A stretch of DNA of 64,000 nt from Acetobacter orientalis. Its GTDB lineage: Bacteria; Pseudomonadota; Alphaproteobacteria; Acetobacterales; Acetobacteraceae. Where the stretch lies: NCBI RefSeq assembly GCF_000963965.1, contig NZ_BAMX01000013.1:102703-166702 (forward strand), given 5' to 3'. The notes under the pieces are model-generated. The model made no database searches. It saw nothing but the letters and a program-made list of their open reading frames with translations, and was not told the origin of the DNA. Position 1 is the first letter of the stretch, and the number at the start of each line of letters is the position of its first letter. Positions 48,732 to 58,227 of this stretch are shown one piece after another. The position numbers and the translations under genes are program-made.

Positions 48732-49145
48732 ATGACTGTTTTTGCACCTTGGGCTGATCAGCCACCGTTGCGGTGCCTGTTTCTTAACAACATGGTGGTT
48801 GATGCGCATATTGGCGTTTTCCCGCATGAGCAGGGGGTAACGCAGCGTGTGCGTATTTCTGTCACCTTTGGTGTGCAGGACGATGATACGCTGAATGTAG
48901 GCGTTGATGACCTAAGCCGCACAGTGTCTTACGAGCATGTGGTGCTCTTGGTGCGCCAGATTGTGCAAGAAGGCCATGTCAGGCTTGTTGAAACCTTGGC
49001 CGAGCGTATTGCTGCCGGTGTGTTGGCTGATACGCGCGTGCATGTTGTGCGCGTTAAAATTGAAAAGCTGGACGTGTTTGAGGAAATCGAATCTGTGGGC
49101 GTTGAGATTGAGCGCCGCACAGCGCGGGTTGTAAGCGCACCGTAA
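48732..49145 (+). CDS. folB: Dihydroneopterin aldolase (FolB family)
   Basis: 137 residues. LFLNNMVVDAHIGVFPHEQGVTQRVRISV, TVSYEHVVLLVRQIV and VRLVETLAERIAAGVLADTRVHVVRVKIEKLDVF show the tunnelling fold of FolB. Makes 6-hydroxymethyl-dihydropterin in folate synthesis, with Glu/Lys catalytic residues visible. ATG 48732 follows the SDR stop by 1 nt. folK and folP are not in the window. Confidence 0.9.
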   Translation: MTVFAPWADQPPLRCLFLNNMVVDAHIGVFPHEQGVTQRVRISVTFGVQDDDTLNVGVDDLSRTVSYEHVVLLVRQIVQEGHVRLVETLAERIAAGVLADTRVHVVRVKIEKLDVFEEIESVGVEIERRTARVVSAP

Positions 49146-49175
49146 ACAACCTGCTTTACCCGCTACAACACGCAT

Positions 49176-49206
49176 AAAAAAAGCCCGCATAAAGCGGGCT
49201 TTTCAA
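49176..49206. terminator. Bidirectional terminator between folB and the acidic zinc-ribbon gene
   Basis: AAAAGCCCGC / GCGGGCTTTT, 5-nt loop. A second, 12-bp stem (CACTACCGGAGG / CCTCTGGTAGTG, 49211-49237) follows toward the minus-strand gene. Confidence 0.88.
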
Positions 49207-49250
49207 GCTGCACTACCGGAGGGAACCTCTGGTAGTGTAGGCACAGAATA

Positions 49251-49577
49251 TCAGGAGTCGTGCTCGTCCGAATCCGTGCTGACATCAATGTCAGAGCTGA
49301 TATCGTCGTCATCGTCATCCAGATCTGATGTGTCTTCAATCACATCATCATCTGTATCGGCATCTGTATCCAGATCCAGATCCTCATCGTCCTTCTTCAC
49401 CGGTGCGGCGGTAGAAGGAATGGAGGAGAGGCTGTCCGTGCTGCGGCGCAGACGGGGCACCAGATCGGGCTGTTCAGTGCTGCACTTAGGGCAGACAGCC
49501 GGAGCGTGGTTAAGGTCATAAAAGCGGGCACCGCAGGACACGCAGACGCGTTTGGTGCCGAGATCGGGCTGGGACAT
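49251..49577 (-). CDS. FYDLN acid-type zinc-ribbon protein (TIGR02300)
   Basis: 108 residues. MSQPDLGTKRVCVSCGARFYDLNHAPAVCPKCSTEQPD carries the FYDLN motif and two CxxC pairs for zinc, followed by a very acidic Asp-rich tail (DLDLDTDADTDDDVIEDT). Alphaproteobacterial family of unknown function. The frame is open further upstream, but ATG 49577 gives the conserved start. Confidence 0.9.
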   Translation of the reverse strand: MSQPDLGTKRVCVSCGARFYDLNHAPAVCPKCSTEQPDLVPRLRRSTDSLSSIPSTAAPVKKDDEDLDLDTDADTDDDVIEDTSDLDDDDDDISSDIDVSTDSDEHDS

Positions 49578-49809
49578 CTTGCTACCTGTCGATCCTGAGC
49601 AGAGAGGGCGGCAGGCCGCCCCGGAAAAGCAACGATTCCCGGCACTGAAAACCCTCAATGCCAAGAACAGCTACAACGCTATAAGCCGTGGGCAAATGCC
49701 ATTGCACAAGGGCGCTGTCAAACCCTGCGTGCACGAAAAGCAACATTTTACCCACATATTGCGCAGTTTCCACACTTAGGCGGATTGACTTAGGGCAGGA
49801 CAAGCCGGA

Positions 49810-51186
49810 ATGAACATGAGCATGACACAGCCAGTATCCTCCCCCTCTCACCCTGTTGTTCGCTCTTTGCGTGTGTGCCGTCTGGGTACAGCGCTAACAG
49901 GCACCGTGGCGGTGCCGGGCGATAAATCCATCAGCCACCGTGCTCTCATGTTTTCGGCTTTGGCCGAAGGGGAAACCCGCATTGTGGGCCTTTTGGAAGG
50001 TGAAGATGTGCTCCGTACCGCACAGGCCATGCGGGCTTTGGGTGCGCGTATCACGCGGGAGAACGATGGCCGGTGGCACGTGCATGGGTGCGGCCTAGGT
50101 GCCCTGCATGAGCCAGCCGATGTGTTGGATATGGGTAATTCTGGCACCGCAGCCCGCTTATTGTCTGGTTTGCTGGCCAGCCACGGCATTATGTCTGTCA
50201 TGACCGGAGACGCCAGCCTGCGCCGCAGGCCCATGAAGCGCGTTATGGACCCCTTGGCCGCAACGGGCGCTACATTTTTAGCGCGTGAAGGTGGCCGCCT
50301 ACCGTTGGCCATTAAAGGCAGTGCAACCCCTGCCCCGCTGACATACCGCCTGCCTGTGGCCTCTGCGCAGGTTAAATCTGCCGTTTTGCTGGCTGGTTTA
50401 AACGCCCAAGGCCAAACGCAGGTAGAAGAACCCGTACCCACCCGTGACCATACCGAAAATATGCTGCGCCACTTTGGTGCGCACGTAACGGTAGAAGAAA
50501 CACCCGAAGGGGGCCGGATTGTACGGCTAGAGGGCAAACCCCGCCTTATTGCCCGCGATGTGACTGTACCGGGTGACCCATCTTCGGCGGCCTTTGTGCT
50601 CGTTGCTGCGCTGCTGGTGCCGGGGTCTGATGTGATTATGACCAATGTAGGGCTTAACCCGCTGCGTACCGGCCTGTTTACCACCCTGCGGGAAATGGGC
50701 GCGCGGCTGGATGTAACCAACGAGCGCACAGAAGGCGGCGAGCCGGTAGGTGACCTGCGCGTGCAGGCCTCTTCGTTGCAAGCGGTTGATGTCCCTGCCG
50801 ATCGGGCCGCTTCCATGATTGATGAATACCCTATTCTGGCCGTAGCAGCAGCGTACGCCACAGGTATTTCGCGCTTTAGGGGCGTTGAAGAACTGCGCGT
50901 GAAGGAAAGCGACCGCTTGGCTTCTACCGTTGCCTTGCTGGAAAAGAACGGCGTGCGCACCAAGGTCGATGGAAACGACCTGATTATTTACGGCACGCAG
51001 GGGGCTATTCCCGGCGGTGGTGTGGTTGAAACCCACATGGACCATCGCTTGGCCATGAGCGCATCTGTTTTGGGGCTGGTTGCAGAAAACCCGGTGGATA
51101 TTGATGACACCGTGTTTATCGATACCAGTTTCCCCGGCTATTTTGCGCTGTTTAACAACCTTGGCGCAGGGTTTGCCGCAGCATGA
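49810..51186 (+). CDS. aroA: 3-phosphoshikimate 1-carboxyvinyltransferase (EPSP synthase)
   Basis: 458 residues. Joins PEP to shikimate-3-phosphate in aromatic synthesis. PGDKSISHRALMF, GDASLRRRPMKRV, YRLPVASAQVKSAVLLAGLN, VPGDPSSAAFVLVAALLVPGSDV, RAASMIDEYPILAVAAA, EELRVKESDRLAS and MDHRLAMS. The overall pattern resembles class II (Agrobacterium CP4-like) enzymes, but residue 112, in GNSGTAARL, is Gly where CP4 has the tolerance-giving Ala. aroA overlaps cmk by 4 nt (ATGA). Order aroA-cmk-rpsA is standard. Confidence 0.95.
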   Translation: MNMSMTQPVSSPSHPVVRSLRVCRLGTALTGTVAVPGDKSISHRALMFSALAEGETRIVGLLEGEDVLRTAQAMRALGARITRENDGRWHVHGCGLGALHEPADVLDMGNSGTAARLLSGLLASHGIMSVMTGDASLRRRPMKRVMDPLAATGATFLAREGGRLPLAIKGSATPAPLTYRLPVASAQVKSAVLLAGLNAQGQTQVEEPVPTRDHTENMLRHFGAHVTVEETPEGGRIVRLEGKPRLIARDVTVPGDPSSAAFVLVAALLVPGSDVIMTNVGLNPLRTGLFTTLREMGARLDVTNERTEGGEPVGDLRVQASSLQAVDVPADRAASMIDEYPILAVAAAYATGISRFRGVEELRVKESDRLASTVALLEKNGVRTKVDGNDLIIYGTQGAIPGGGVVETHMDHRLAMSASVLGLVAENPVDIDDTVFIDTSFPGYFALFNNLGAGFAAA

Positions 51187-51824
51187 GCGGCGGCCCGGTT
51201 ATAGCGGTTGATGGGCCAGCAGCGGCTGGTAAGGGCACCTTGGCCAAGCGTATGGCAGCAGAACTTGGCCTGCCCTACCTAGATACTGGCCTGTTGTACC
51301 GTGCGGTGGGGCGTTTGGCGTTGGATAAAGGCCAAGACCCCGCAGCGCCTGCCCAACATCTTGCAGAGCAGCTTACCCGCCAAGATATGGCCCGCACAGA
51401 CCTGCGCACAACCGAGGTTGCCCAAGCCGCCAGCAAAGTAGCGGCCCAACCCGCTGTGCGTGCGGCTTTGGTAGAAACCCAACGCCGCTTTGCCGCAGAG
51501 CAAGGGGCCGTGCTGGATGGGCGTGATATTGGTACGGCCATTTTCCCACAGGCTGATGCCAAGCTGTTTATTACAGCCTCTGCCGCCACACGGGCACGTA
51601 GGCGCTACCTACAACTGGGCGGAGTGCTAAGTGCACCAGACGCGCAAGCCCAACTGGCCGAGATGGAAGCCGCTCTCAAAGCCCGAGACGAGGCGGATTC
51701 CAGCCGTGCCTCTGCTCCCATGCAAGTGGCGGCTGATGCTTTGGTGATAGAAACCGATAACGCCACAGCCGATGAAGTTTTGGCACAGGCTTTGGCCTAT
51801 GTGCGCGAGCGACTCGGCAGGTAA
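51183..51824 (+). CDS. cmk: Cytidylate kinase
   Basis: 213 residues. VIAVDGPAAAGKGTLAKRMA (P-loop), LPYLDTGLLYRAVGRLAL, DGRDIGTAIFPQADAKLFITASA and ARAxRRYLQL. Phosphorylates CMP and dCMP. Overlaps aroA by ATGA and precedes rpsA by 307 nt. Confidence 0.95.
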   Translation: MSGGPVIAVDGPAAAGKGTLAKRMAAELGLPYLDTGLLYRAVGRLALDKGQDPAAPAQHLAEQLTRQDMARTDLRTTEVAQAASKVAAQPAVRAALVETQRRFAAEQGAVLDGRDIGTAIFPQADAKLFITASAATRARRRYLQLGGVLSAPDAQAQLAEMEAALKARDEADSSRASAPMQVAADALVIETDNATADEVLAQALAYVRERLGR

Positions 51825-52131
51825 GCTGGGGAGTGTGTGGTTGCGCTGTGTGCGTTGTTTGGCACAGCGTAGCCTTGATCACGGCTTTTCGATGGGTTTG
51901 GCGTAATTTTCGTAGGCTTTGTGTTGACAACGCGCTGCCAGAGGGTGTCTCTGCCAAGGAAGGTGCCTGCTCTTAGGGTGGGCTTCTGTTCTTTTTCACA
52001 TCTGGCCTGACGGAACATGAGCCGCATATGCTCTCATGCCTTTTTCCGGGGCAAGTCGTGCTGCATTTAAGGTAGCGCGCAGGAATGACCGGCAGCACCC
52101 TTGCCCGCCGGTGCAGGATTTACAGTTACAC
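51825..52131 (+). other. rpsA leader region
   Basis: 307 nt without a separate gene. A TTGACA box is at 51924-51929 with no good -10 at 16-18 nt. The last 96 nt are open in the rpsA frame (from ATG 52036). No standard Shine-Dalgarno sequence lies close to the S1 start, as in E. coli rpsA, whose leader is structured and autoregulated; similar control here is an inference. Confidence 0.45.
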
Positions 52132-53844
52132 ATGGCTTCAGCCGCAACCCCGACCGCGGATCACTTCCGCGGCGAAGATTTTGCTACCCTTCTTGACGAA
52201 ACCCTGGGCCGCGATACCGGCTTTGAAGGTTCCGTTGTACGTGGGCGTATTGTTCGCCTGACCGACGAATTCGCAATCGTTGATGTCGGTTTGAAGAGCG
52301 AAGGCCGCGTTTCCCTGCGTGAATTTGCTCCTCCCGGCGTTACCCCCGACATTAAGCCGGGCGATGTGATTGAGCTTTATGTTGAACGTTACGAAGACCG
52401 TGACGGCAGCATTGTTCTGTCTCGTGAAAAAGCACGCCGTGAAGAAGCCTGGACCAACCTGGAAAAAGCTTTCGAAGCAAACCAGCGCGTGAACGGCACC
52501 ATTTACGGCCGCGTTAAGGGTGGTTTCACGGTTGACCTGGGTGGCGCTATGGCGTTCCTGCCCGGTAGCCAGGTTGACATCCGCCCAGTGCGTGACGTTG
52601 GCCCGCTTATGGGTGTGCCCCAGCCCTTCCAGATCCTGAAAATGGATCGTGCACGTGGCAACATTGTTGTTTCTCGTCGTGCCGTTCTGGAAGAAACCCG
52701 TGCAGAACAGCGCAGCGAACTGATTCAGGGCCTGACCGAAGGCATGATTCTGGACGGCGTTGTCAAGAACATCACCGATTACGGTGCGTTCGTTGACCTC
52801 GGCGGTGTTGACGGCCTGCTGCACGTAACCGACATTGCTTGGAAGCGCATCAACCACCCATCTGAAGCACTGCAAATTGGCCAGCCAGTTCGCGTGCAGG
52901 TGATCCGCTTCAACTCCGACACGCAGCGTATCTCTCTTGGCATGAAGCAGCTTGAAGCTGATCCATGGGAAAATGTTGCTCTTAAATACCCACCAGGCGC
53001 ACGCTATTCTGGCCGCGTTACCAACATCACCGATTACGGTGCATTTGTTGAGCTGGAACCGGGTGTTGAAGGTCTGGTGCACGTTTCTGAAATGTCTTGG
53101 ACGAAGAAGAACGTACACCCCGGCAAAATTGTCGCCACTTCTCAGGAAGTTGACGTCATGGTGCTGGACGTTGACAGCGCAAAACGCCGTATCTCTCTGG
53201 GTCTGAAACAAGTTCAGCGCAACCCATGGGAGCAGTTTGCAGAAGAGCACAAAGTTGGCTCAACTGTAGAAGGCGAAATCCGCAACATCACCGAATTCGG
53301 TCTGTTCGTGGGTCTGTCTGCAGACATCGACGGCATGGTACACATGTCCGACCTGTCTTGGGACGAAGCTGGCGAAGAAGCCATGAAAAACTACGAAAAG
53401 GGCCAGGTTGTTAAAGCCAAGGTTCTGGACGTAGACGTTGAAAAAGAACGTATCTCTCTGGGCATCAAACAGCTTCAGGAAGATCCGGCAGCTGACGTGC
53501 TGACCAGCGTTCAGAAAGGTGCAATCGTAACCTGCACCGTAACCGCAATTCAGTCCAACGGGATTGAAGTGAAGGTTGACGACGTTCTGACCGGCTTCAT
53601 CCGTCGTGCAGAACTGGCTCGTGATAAAGCTGAACAGCGCCCAGAACGCTTTGCCGTTGGCGAACGCGTTGACGCGAAAGTGGTCTCTGTTGACCGCGCA
53701 GCACGCAAGCTGGCTCTGACCATTAAGGGCCGCGAAGTAGAAGAAGACAAACAGGCTATCAACGAATACGGCTCATCCGACAGCGGTGCGTCTCTCGGTG
53801 ATATTCTGGGTGCGGCGATCCGTCGTCGTAACACAGACGCCTAA
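52132..53844 (+). CDS. rpsA: 30S ribosomal protein S1
   Basis: 570 residues with six S1 (OB-fold) domains: EGSVVRGRIVRL, RVNGTIYGRVKGGF, DGVVKNITDYGAFVDLGGVDGLLH, SGRVTNITDYGAFVEL, EGEIRNITEFGLFVGL and CTVTAIQSNGIEVKV. Binds mRNA on the 30S subunit and helps initiation. Codon use is strongly biased, as expected for a highly expressed gene. Start chosen at MASAATPTADHF; the frame is open to ATG 52036, which would add 32 unlikely residues. A terminator follows. Confidence 0.96.
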   Translation: MASAATPTADHFRGEDFATLLDETLGRDTGFEGSVVRGRIVRLTDEFAIVDVGLKSEGRVSLREFAPPGVTPDIKPGDVIELYVERYEDRDGSIVLSREKARREEAWTNLEKAFEANQRVNGTIYGRVKGGFTVDLGGAMAFLPGSQVDIRPVRDVGPLMGVPQPFQILKMDRARGNIVVSRRAVLEETRAEQRSELIQGLTEGMILDGVVKNITDYGAFVDLGGVDGLLHVTDIAWKRINHPSEALQIGQPVRVQVIRFNSDTQRISLGMKQLEADPWENVALKYPPGARYSGRVTNITDYGAFVELEPGVEGLVHVSEMSWTKKNVHPGKIVATSQEVDVMVLDVDSAKRRISLGLKQVQRNPWEQFAEEHKVGSTVEGEIRNITEFGLFVGLSADIDGMVHMSDLSWDEAGEEAMKNYEKGQVVKAKVLDVDVEKERISLGIKQLQEDPAADVLTSVQKGAIVTCTVTAIQSNGIEVKVDDVLTGFIRRAELARDKAEQRPERFAVGERVDAKVVSVDRAARKLALTIKGREVEEDKQAINEYGSSDSGASLGDILGAAIRRRNTDA

Positions 53845-53910
53845 AACACAGACCTTATGTGCTGGGGTAGGTAGCTTTGCTCCTGCCTTGGCACGGTGTG
53901 TGATACGTCA

Positions 53911-53947
53911 AAAAAAGGCGGTACCGGAAACGGTGCCGCTTTTTTTG
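53911..53947 (+). terminator. Rho-independent terminator of rpsA
   Basis: GCGGTACCG / CGGTGCCGC (one G-U), GAAA tetraloop, T7 tail. Confidence 0.92.
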
Positions 53948-54086
53948 TGCAAAATGCCGCGCCAGTACCGCCTAAATGTGACCCTGCACCCGCAACCCTA
54001 GGGTTGTGCCATGCGCTTAGGAATGAAAGCATAAAGCTGCACGGCAGTGCTTTTAATTTTGGGGTAGGCAAAAGGCGTTACAGTAC

Positions 54087-55403
54087 ATGACTTATGGTAA
54101 GGTAGGGCAGCATAAAGCCCGCAGCATGCAGGGTAATAAGCACAGCGCAAAACCATGTGGGGTTGGCCGTACGTTTCTAAACCGCCGTGCAGCTTTACTA
54201 GGTGTGGCGGTAACACCGTTGGTTGCCTCAACACTGGCAGGTGCAAAGGCTTACGCCGCAGCGCCTGCCATAAAAGCCCTCCCCCAAACAACAGGCGTAA
54301 ACGGAGATCAAGGCTACGCCCCCGCTGGGTCTTTTGAGGTCGTGGCAGAGTTTTATGGCCCCGGCCCCTCTGGCGTGGTGGTGAGTGAAAACGGGCGTAT
54401 TTTTGTTGGTTTCCCGCGCCATGCCATAAACCATAAAGGGGCTACATTGGGGGAGTTAGTAAACGGGCGCGTTGTACCGTGGCCTAGTGCCGCTCTGAGC
54501 ATGCCCTCTAACGCTGCCCCCGCAGACAGGTTTATGTCTATTCATGGCATGACGTTGGATACGCAGGGCCGCCTATGGGCCATAGATGATGGTAAATTAG
54601 CCGGGCAACCTTTCGCACCGGGGGCTGCAAAGATTCTGTGCCTCGATGTAGCGACAGGCAAAATTGTGTACAGCATTGTGCTGAAAAGCCCGGCCCTTTT
54701 GCCAGACAGCCATATGAACGACCTGCGTGTTGACCTAACCCATGGTAGCAAAGGTACGGTGTATGTGTCTGACAGTTCGTTTGGGCATAGCCCTGCCTTA
54801 GTGGTGGTTGATGTTGCAACAGGCCAGCAGCGCCGGGTATTGGCAACGCACCCATCCATTCAAGCAGAAGAAGGCTTTATGGTTGTGGTAGAGGGCGTGC
54901 CGTTAGTGTACCACGCCCAGCAAAAACCGCACTTTGTTGTGGGTGGGGTTGATGGTGTTACCCTAAGCCCTAATAGCGACCGGTTATATTATGCCGCACT
55001 TACCAGCCGTAAACTGTACAGCCTGCCTACAGCCTTGCTGGCCAACTTTAACGTATCGGATGCTGAACTTGCTGCCGCAGTGCAGTACGAAGGCGAAAAA
55101 GGTACAGCAGACGGTTTAGCAACAGACAAACAGGGCCGTATTTACACTACTAATTTTGAACATGACTGCATTTTACGGCGCAATACAGATGGCACCTTTG
55201 AGCTGATGGTGCATGACCCCCGCATACTCTCACCCGATGGTATTTTTTGCACCCCAACCCATGTGTATTGCACATTAGGGCAATGGAACCGCTTAGCCAG
55301 CTTTAATAACGGCCAAGATAAACGCCACCCACCGTACCACTTAATCAGTTTTCCCATAGAGCCTGTTGCGGCTTATAATGCAGAGGGTGGAGTTAATGGT
55401 TAA
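54087..55403 (+). CDS. Tat-exported yellow/MRJP-like beta-propeller protein
   Basis: 438 residues. An N-terminal twin-arginine-like segment (FLNRRAALLGVAVTPLVASTLAGAKAYAAAP), then a propeller of the major royal jelly protein/yellow family (PF03022): GRIFVGFPRHAIN, DTQGRLWAIDDGK, LCLDVATGKIVY, GTVYVSDSSFGHSPALVVVDVATGQQ, VDGVTLSPNSDRLYYAAL and GTADGLATDKQGRIYTTN. Bacterial members are thought to be lactonase-like or sugar/metabolite binding, but function is unknown. An in-frame ATG at 54126 would start closer to the Tat motif; neither has a strong Shine-Dalgarno sequence. Alone in its orientation. Confidence 0.78.
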   Translation: MTYGKVGQHKARSMQGNKHSAKPCGVGRTFLNRRAALLGVAVTPLVASTLAGAKAYAAAPAIKALPQTTGVNGDQGYAPAGSFEVVAEFYGPGPSGVVVSENGRIFVGFPRHAINHKGATLGELVNGRVVPWPSAALSMPSNAAPADRFMSIHGMTLDTQGRLWAIDDGKLAGQPFAPGAAKILCLDVATGKIVYSIVLKSPALLPDSHMNDLRVDLTHGSKGTVYVSDSSFGHSPALVVVDVATGQQRRVLATHPSIQAEEGFMVVVEGVPLVYHAQQKPHFVVGGVDGVTLSPNSDRLYYAALTSRKLYSLPTALLANFNVSDAELAAAVQYEGEKGTADGLATDKQGRIYTTNFEHDCILRRNTDGTFELMVHDPRILSPDGIFCTPTHVYCTLGQWNRLASFNNGQDKRHPPYHLISFPIEPVAAYNAEGGVNG

Positions 55404-55415
55404 TTAGAAAACTTC

Positions 55416-56645
55416 TCAGTTTTTAAGCAATAAATCTAAAAAATCTTGTATCGAAAATATAGGCGTTTGTGGGCTAAGGCATGCCGTAGCAAATTGTAGG
55501 GCTGCTTTTTTGCGGGCAGCGCGGTGTGTGGGGGTGGGGAGGGCTGAGAAGTCTGCCACGTGGGCATAGCCAATAATACGGCGGACTATTTCTGTGCCAC
55601 AAAAACCAATGGTGTCTTGCAATATGCTGTTGAGAAAAGCCTGTTTATGGGTTTGGCTGATAGGGCCTAATGCTGTGCTGTAATAGTGTGTGGCAGGGTC
55701 TTGGGGTGGGTTTTGAGCCTCCCACAAGGTAAGGAAAGTTTTTTCAAATTCCTGCCAAAAATTGTTAATCATGTTAATATGTAAAGAACTATTTTGACCT
55801 GACGGGCTAGAAAATAGGCTCAGGATCACATTGGCAATAAACAGTCCAGCATCAAACCCAATAGGCCCGTATGTGGCAAATTCGCCGTCTATTACGCGGG
55901 TGTCGTCTTCTGTGGTCATGATGGAGCCTGTGTGCAGGTCTCCGTGTAGAAGGGCTTGTGGGTTGGAAAGAAAATGCAGGCGCAAGGCATCTACGCGGGT
56001 GCGTAATGGTGCGTTAGCACGAAGAGCGTTAACCACGGGTGTAAGTTCGGGTTCTGCCCAGTGGTTGCGTGGGTGGGGTATGTAGGGGTCTGTTAAAATT
56101 AGGTCTACTGTAATGCGTGTTAGCGTTTGGTTGCGCGCAAAACATATGCGCCGGTTCATCACTTTTTCAAATGGTTCGGCCAGTAAAGAGGTGGCAAACG
56201 TGCTGCGGGCTACAAATTGGCCAATGCGGGTGGCAATGTCTGGGTTTACTGGCCCTTGCATAAGCGCTGTACGTAAAACTTTATGACCAGAAAGGCTTTC
56301 AACAACAAGAATAAACTGCTCTGGGTCAAAATGCAGGCATTCTGTTGTAAGGTTTGGCACATGCGGGAAAACTTCGCGCAGGTAGGCTGCTTCAAAAAAA
56401 GTCCGGTCGAGCGGCATTTTCCATGATGGGTCGACACGCACATGGGGGAGCGCTTGTTTAAGGCACACACCACCTGCTGGGCCTTCGGCTAAAAAGACCA
56501 TGTTTAAGTTGCCGTCACTTACTTCTCTCACCTGCCACGTGGCGGGAGTGCCCCCTAAACGCTCAGCTAAGTGGGCCAGGTTGGCCACGTAGGCCCGTAC
56601 ACCTGCTGCATCGAGTGTGCGGTAGGCTTGGTTAGGTGTAGCCAT
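55416..56645 (-). CDS. mtnK: S-methyl-5-thioribose kinase
   Basis: 409 residues. Protein-kinase-like fold of the choline/aminoglycoside kinase group: EVSDGNLNMVFLAEGPAGGVCLKQA (N-lobe with the ATP-binding Lys), LLHGDLHTGSIM (Brenner-type catalytic loop) and VIDGEFATYGPIGFD (the DFG-like motif reads DGEF, typical of MtnK). Phosphorylates methylthioribose in methionine salvage. No other mtn gene is in the window. The gap to the upstream rdgB (164 nt) has only weak inverted repeats. Confidence 0.88.
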   Translation of the reverse strand: MATPNQAYRTLDAAGVRAYVANLAHLAERLGGTPATWQVREVSDGNLNMVFLAEGPAGGVCLKQALPHVRVDPSWKMPLDRTFFEAAYLREVFPHVPNLTTECLHFDPEQFILVVESLSGHKVLRTALMQGPVNPDIATRIGQFVARSTFATSLLAEPFEKVMNRRICFARNQTLTRITVDLILTDPYIPHPRNHWAEPELTPVVNALRANAPLRTRVDALRLHFLSNPQALLHGDLHTGSIMTTEDDTRVIDGEFATYGPIGFDAGLFIANVILSLFSSPSGQNSSLHINMINNFWQEFEKTFLTLWEAQNPPQDPATHYYSTALGPISQTHKQAFLNSILQDTIGFCGTEIVRRIIGYAHVADFSALPTPTHRAARKKAALQFATACLSPQTPIFSIQDFLDLLLKN

Positions 56646-56809
56646 ATTGAAAACTCCTGCAGCAGTTCAGAAACAATGACGGAGATAGAAATTTTATAAG
56701 TACGGGTATTGGGTCACCAAAAATTCTTATTAACGCCAGATGCCCCTAGAGTAATTGCTAATATGTCTAAGGGCGTTTGGGCATATTTGTAAGGTTAACC
56801 CTGTCGCGT

Positions 56810-57409
56810 TTATGCAAGGCAGGCTTTACGAAAAGCGGCAAAAGCCTGTGCTCGGTGGCTTATGGCGTTTTTTTTAGCCTCGGCCATTTCTGCAAAGGTG
56901 TGTGTTTCGCCATTGGGTGTAAAAATGGGGTCGTAGCCGTGGCCTTTTGCACCACGGGGGGGCCACGTAATGTGGCCTGTTACGCGGCCTTCAAAACTGT
57001 GGGTTGTACCATCAGGAAACGCAAGGCACAGCACGCATACAAACCACGCATCGCGCTCATCTGTGCCAATGCCTTCGTTAATGCGGGCCATTGCTGCGTC
57101 AAAGTCTTTGTCGGGGCCAGCCCAGCGGGCAGAGTAAATGCCCGGTGCGCCCCCAAGGGCAGACACGCAGAGGCCAGAATCATCAGCCAATGCAGGCAGG
57201 TTGGTAGCTTTGGCGGCGGCAAGCGCTTTAAGGGCTGCGTTACCGGCAAAGGTTGTTTCTGTCTCATCGGGTTCGGGCAGGTTTAGGTCACCGGCAGAGA
57301 GCACGGTTACCCCAAAGTCTGCCAGCAGAGTAGAAAACTCTGCCAGCTTACCCTTGTTGTGGCTGGCCAGCACCAGTTTGGTGCCAGCGGCTAAGGGCAA
57401 TGTGCTCAT
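56810..57409 (-). CDS. rdgB: Non-canonical purine NTP pyrophosphatase (RdgB/HAM1)
   Basis: 199 residues. [18 protein letters not shown] (SHNxxK nucleotide site), [52 protein letters not shown] and SHRAQAF. Hydrolyses ITP, dITP and XTP to keep them out of nucleic acids. It overlaps rph by 4 nt (ATGA). Confidence 0.95.
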   Translation of the reverse strand: MSTLPLAAGTKLVLASHNKGKLAEFSTLLADFGVTVLSAGDLNLPEPDETETTFAGNAALKALAAAKATNLPALADDSGLCVSALGGAPGIYSARWAGPDKDFDAAMARINEGIGTDERDAWFVCVLCLAFPDGTTHSFEGRVTGHITWPPRGAKGHGYDPIFTPNGETHTFAEMAEAKKNAISHRAQAFAAFRKACLA

Positions 57410-58137
57410 GAGTGGTGTTCTGCACGCTCAACAGCAGCAAGCTGTGCTGTAAACAATTCATCAACCCCATGGCGGGCGAGCGCAAATAGTGCGTTAAAGG
57501 AATCTTCGGTAAAGGGTGCCTCTTCTGCCGTGCCCTGAATTTCGACAATGCGGCGGTCTGCGGTAAGCACAAAGTTGGTGTCTGCTGCGGCAGAGCTGTC
57601 TTCTTGGTAGTCTAGGTCAAGTACGGGGCCAGCTTTTGTCAGGCCGCAAGAGACCGCTGCAACCTGCCCACGTAGTGGCAGTTGGCGTAACACGTTATTG
57701 GCGACCAGTTTGCCCAAGGCCAAACGCAGGGCAACCCATGCCCCGGTAATAGAAGCGCACCGTGTGCCACCATCTGCGTTTAAAACGTCACAATCTAGCG
57801 TAATGCTCATTTCACCCAATGCGGCAAGGTCAACCACAGAGCGTAAGGAGCGGCCAATAAGGCGCTGAATTTCTTGCGTGCGGCCAGACTGTTTGCCTTT
57901 GGCGGCTTCGCGGTTGCCGCGGGTGTGGGTGGCACGGGGCAGCATGCCGTATTCTGCCGTAACCCAGCCGGTGCCTTGCCCACGCAAGAAAGGGGGTACG
58001 CGGTTTTCTACGCTGGCGGTGCACAGCACTTCTGTGCCACCAACACGAATAAGGGCAGAGCCTTCAGCGTGGTGGGCAAAGCCTGTTTCAATGGAAATGG
58101 GGCGCATCTGGTTGGGTTGGCGGCCTGAAGGGCGCAT
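57406..58137 (-). CDS. rph: Ribonuclease PH
   Basis: 243 residues. [78 protein letters not shown](T)R-like [14 protein letters not shown] and [24 protein letters not shown]. Phosphorolytic 3'-5' trimming of tRNA precursors. First gene of the rph-rdgB pair, divergent from hrcA by 90 nt, the typical alphaproteobacterial layout. Confidence 0.96.
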   Translation of the reverse strand: MRPSGRQPNQMRPISIETGFAHHAEGSALIRVGGTEVLCTASVENRVPPFLRGQGTGWVTAEYGMLPRATHTRGNREAAKGKQSGRTQEIQRLIGRSLRSVVDLAALGEMSITLDCDVLNADGGTRCASITGAWVALRLALGKLVANNVLRQLPLRGQVAAVSCGLTKAGPVLDLDYQEDSSAAADTNFVLTADRRIVEIQGTAEEAPFTEDSFNALFALARHGVDELFTAQLAAVERAEHHS

Positions 58138-58227
58138 ACTCTGAAACTCCTTGAGGTAAGTCTTGTTGTTTGCACATAAAGCGGTTTGCGTAAGAGTGAA
58201 ACCACCAAGAAAGAAAGCCGATAGCCA

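Noticed and set aside
52138..53250. Minus-strand frame opposite rpsA (370 codons)
   Set aside because: Phe/Asn-rich mirror of the S1 repeats; the plus strand is clearly coding.
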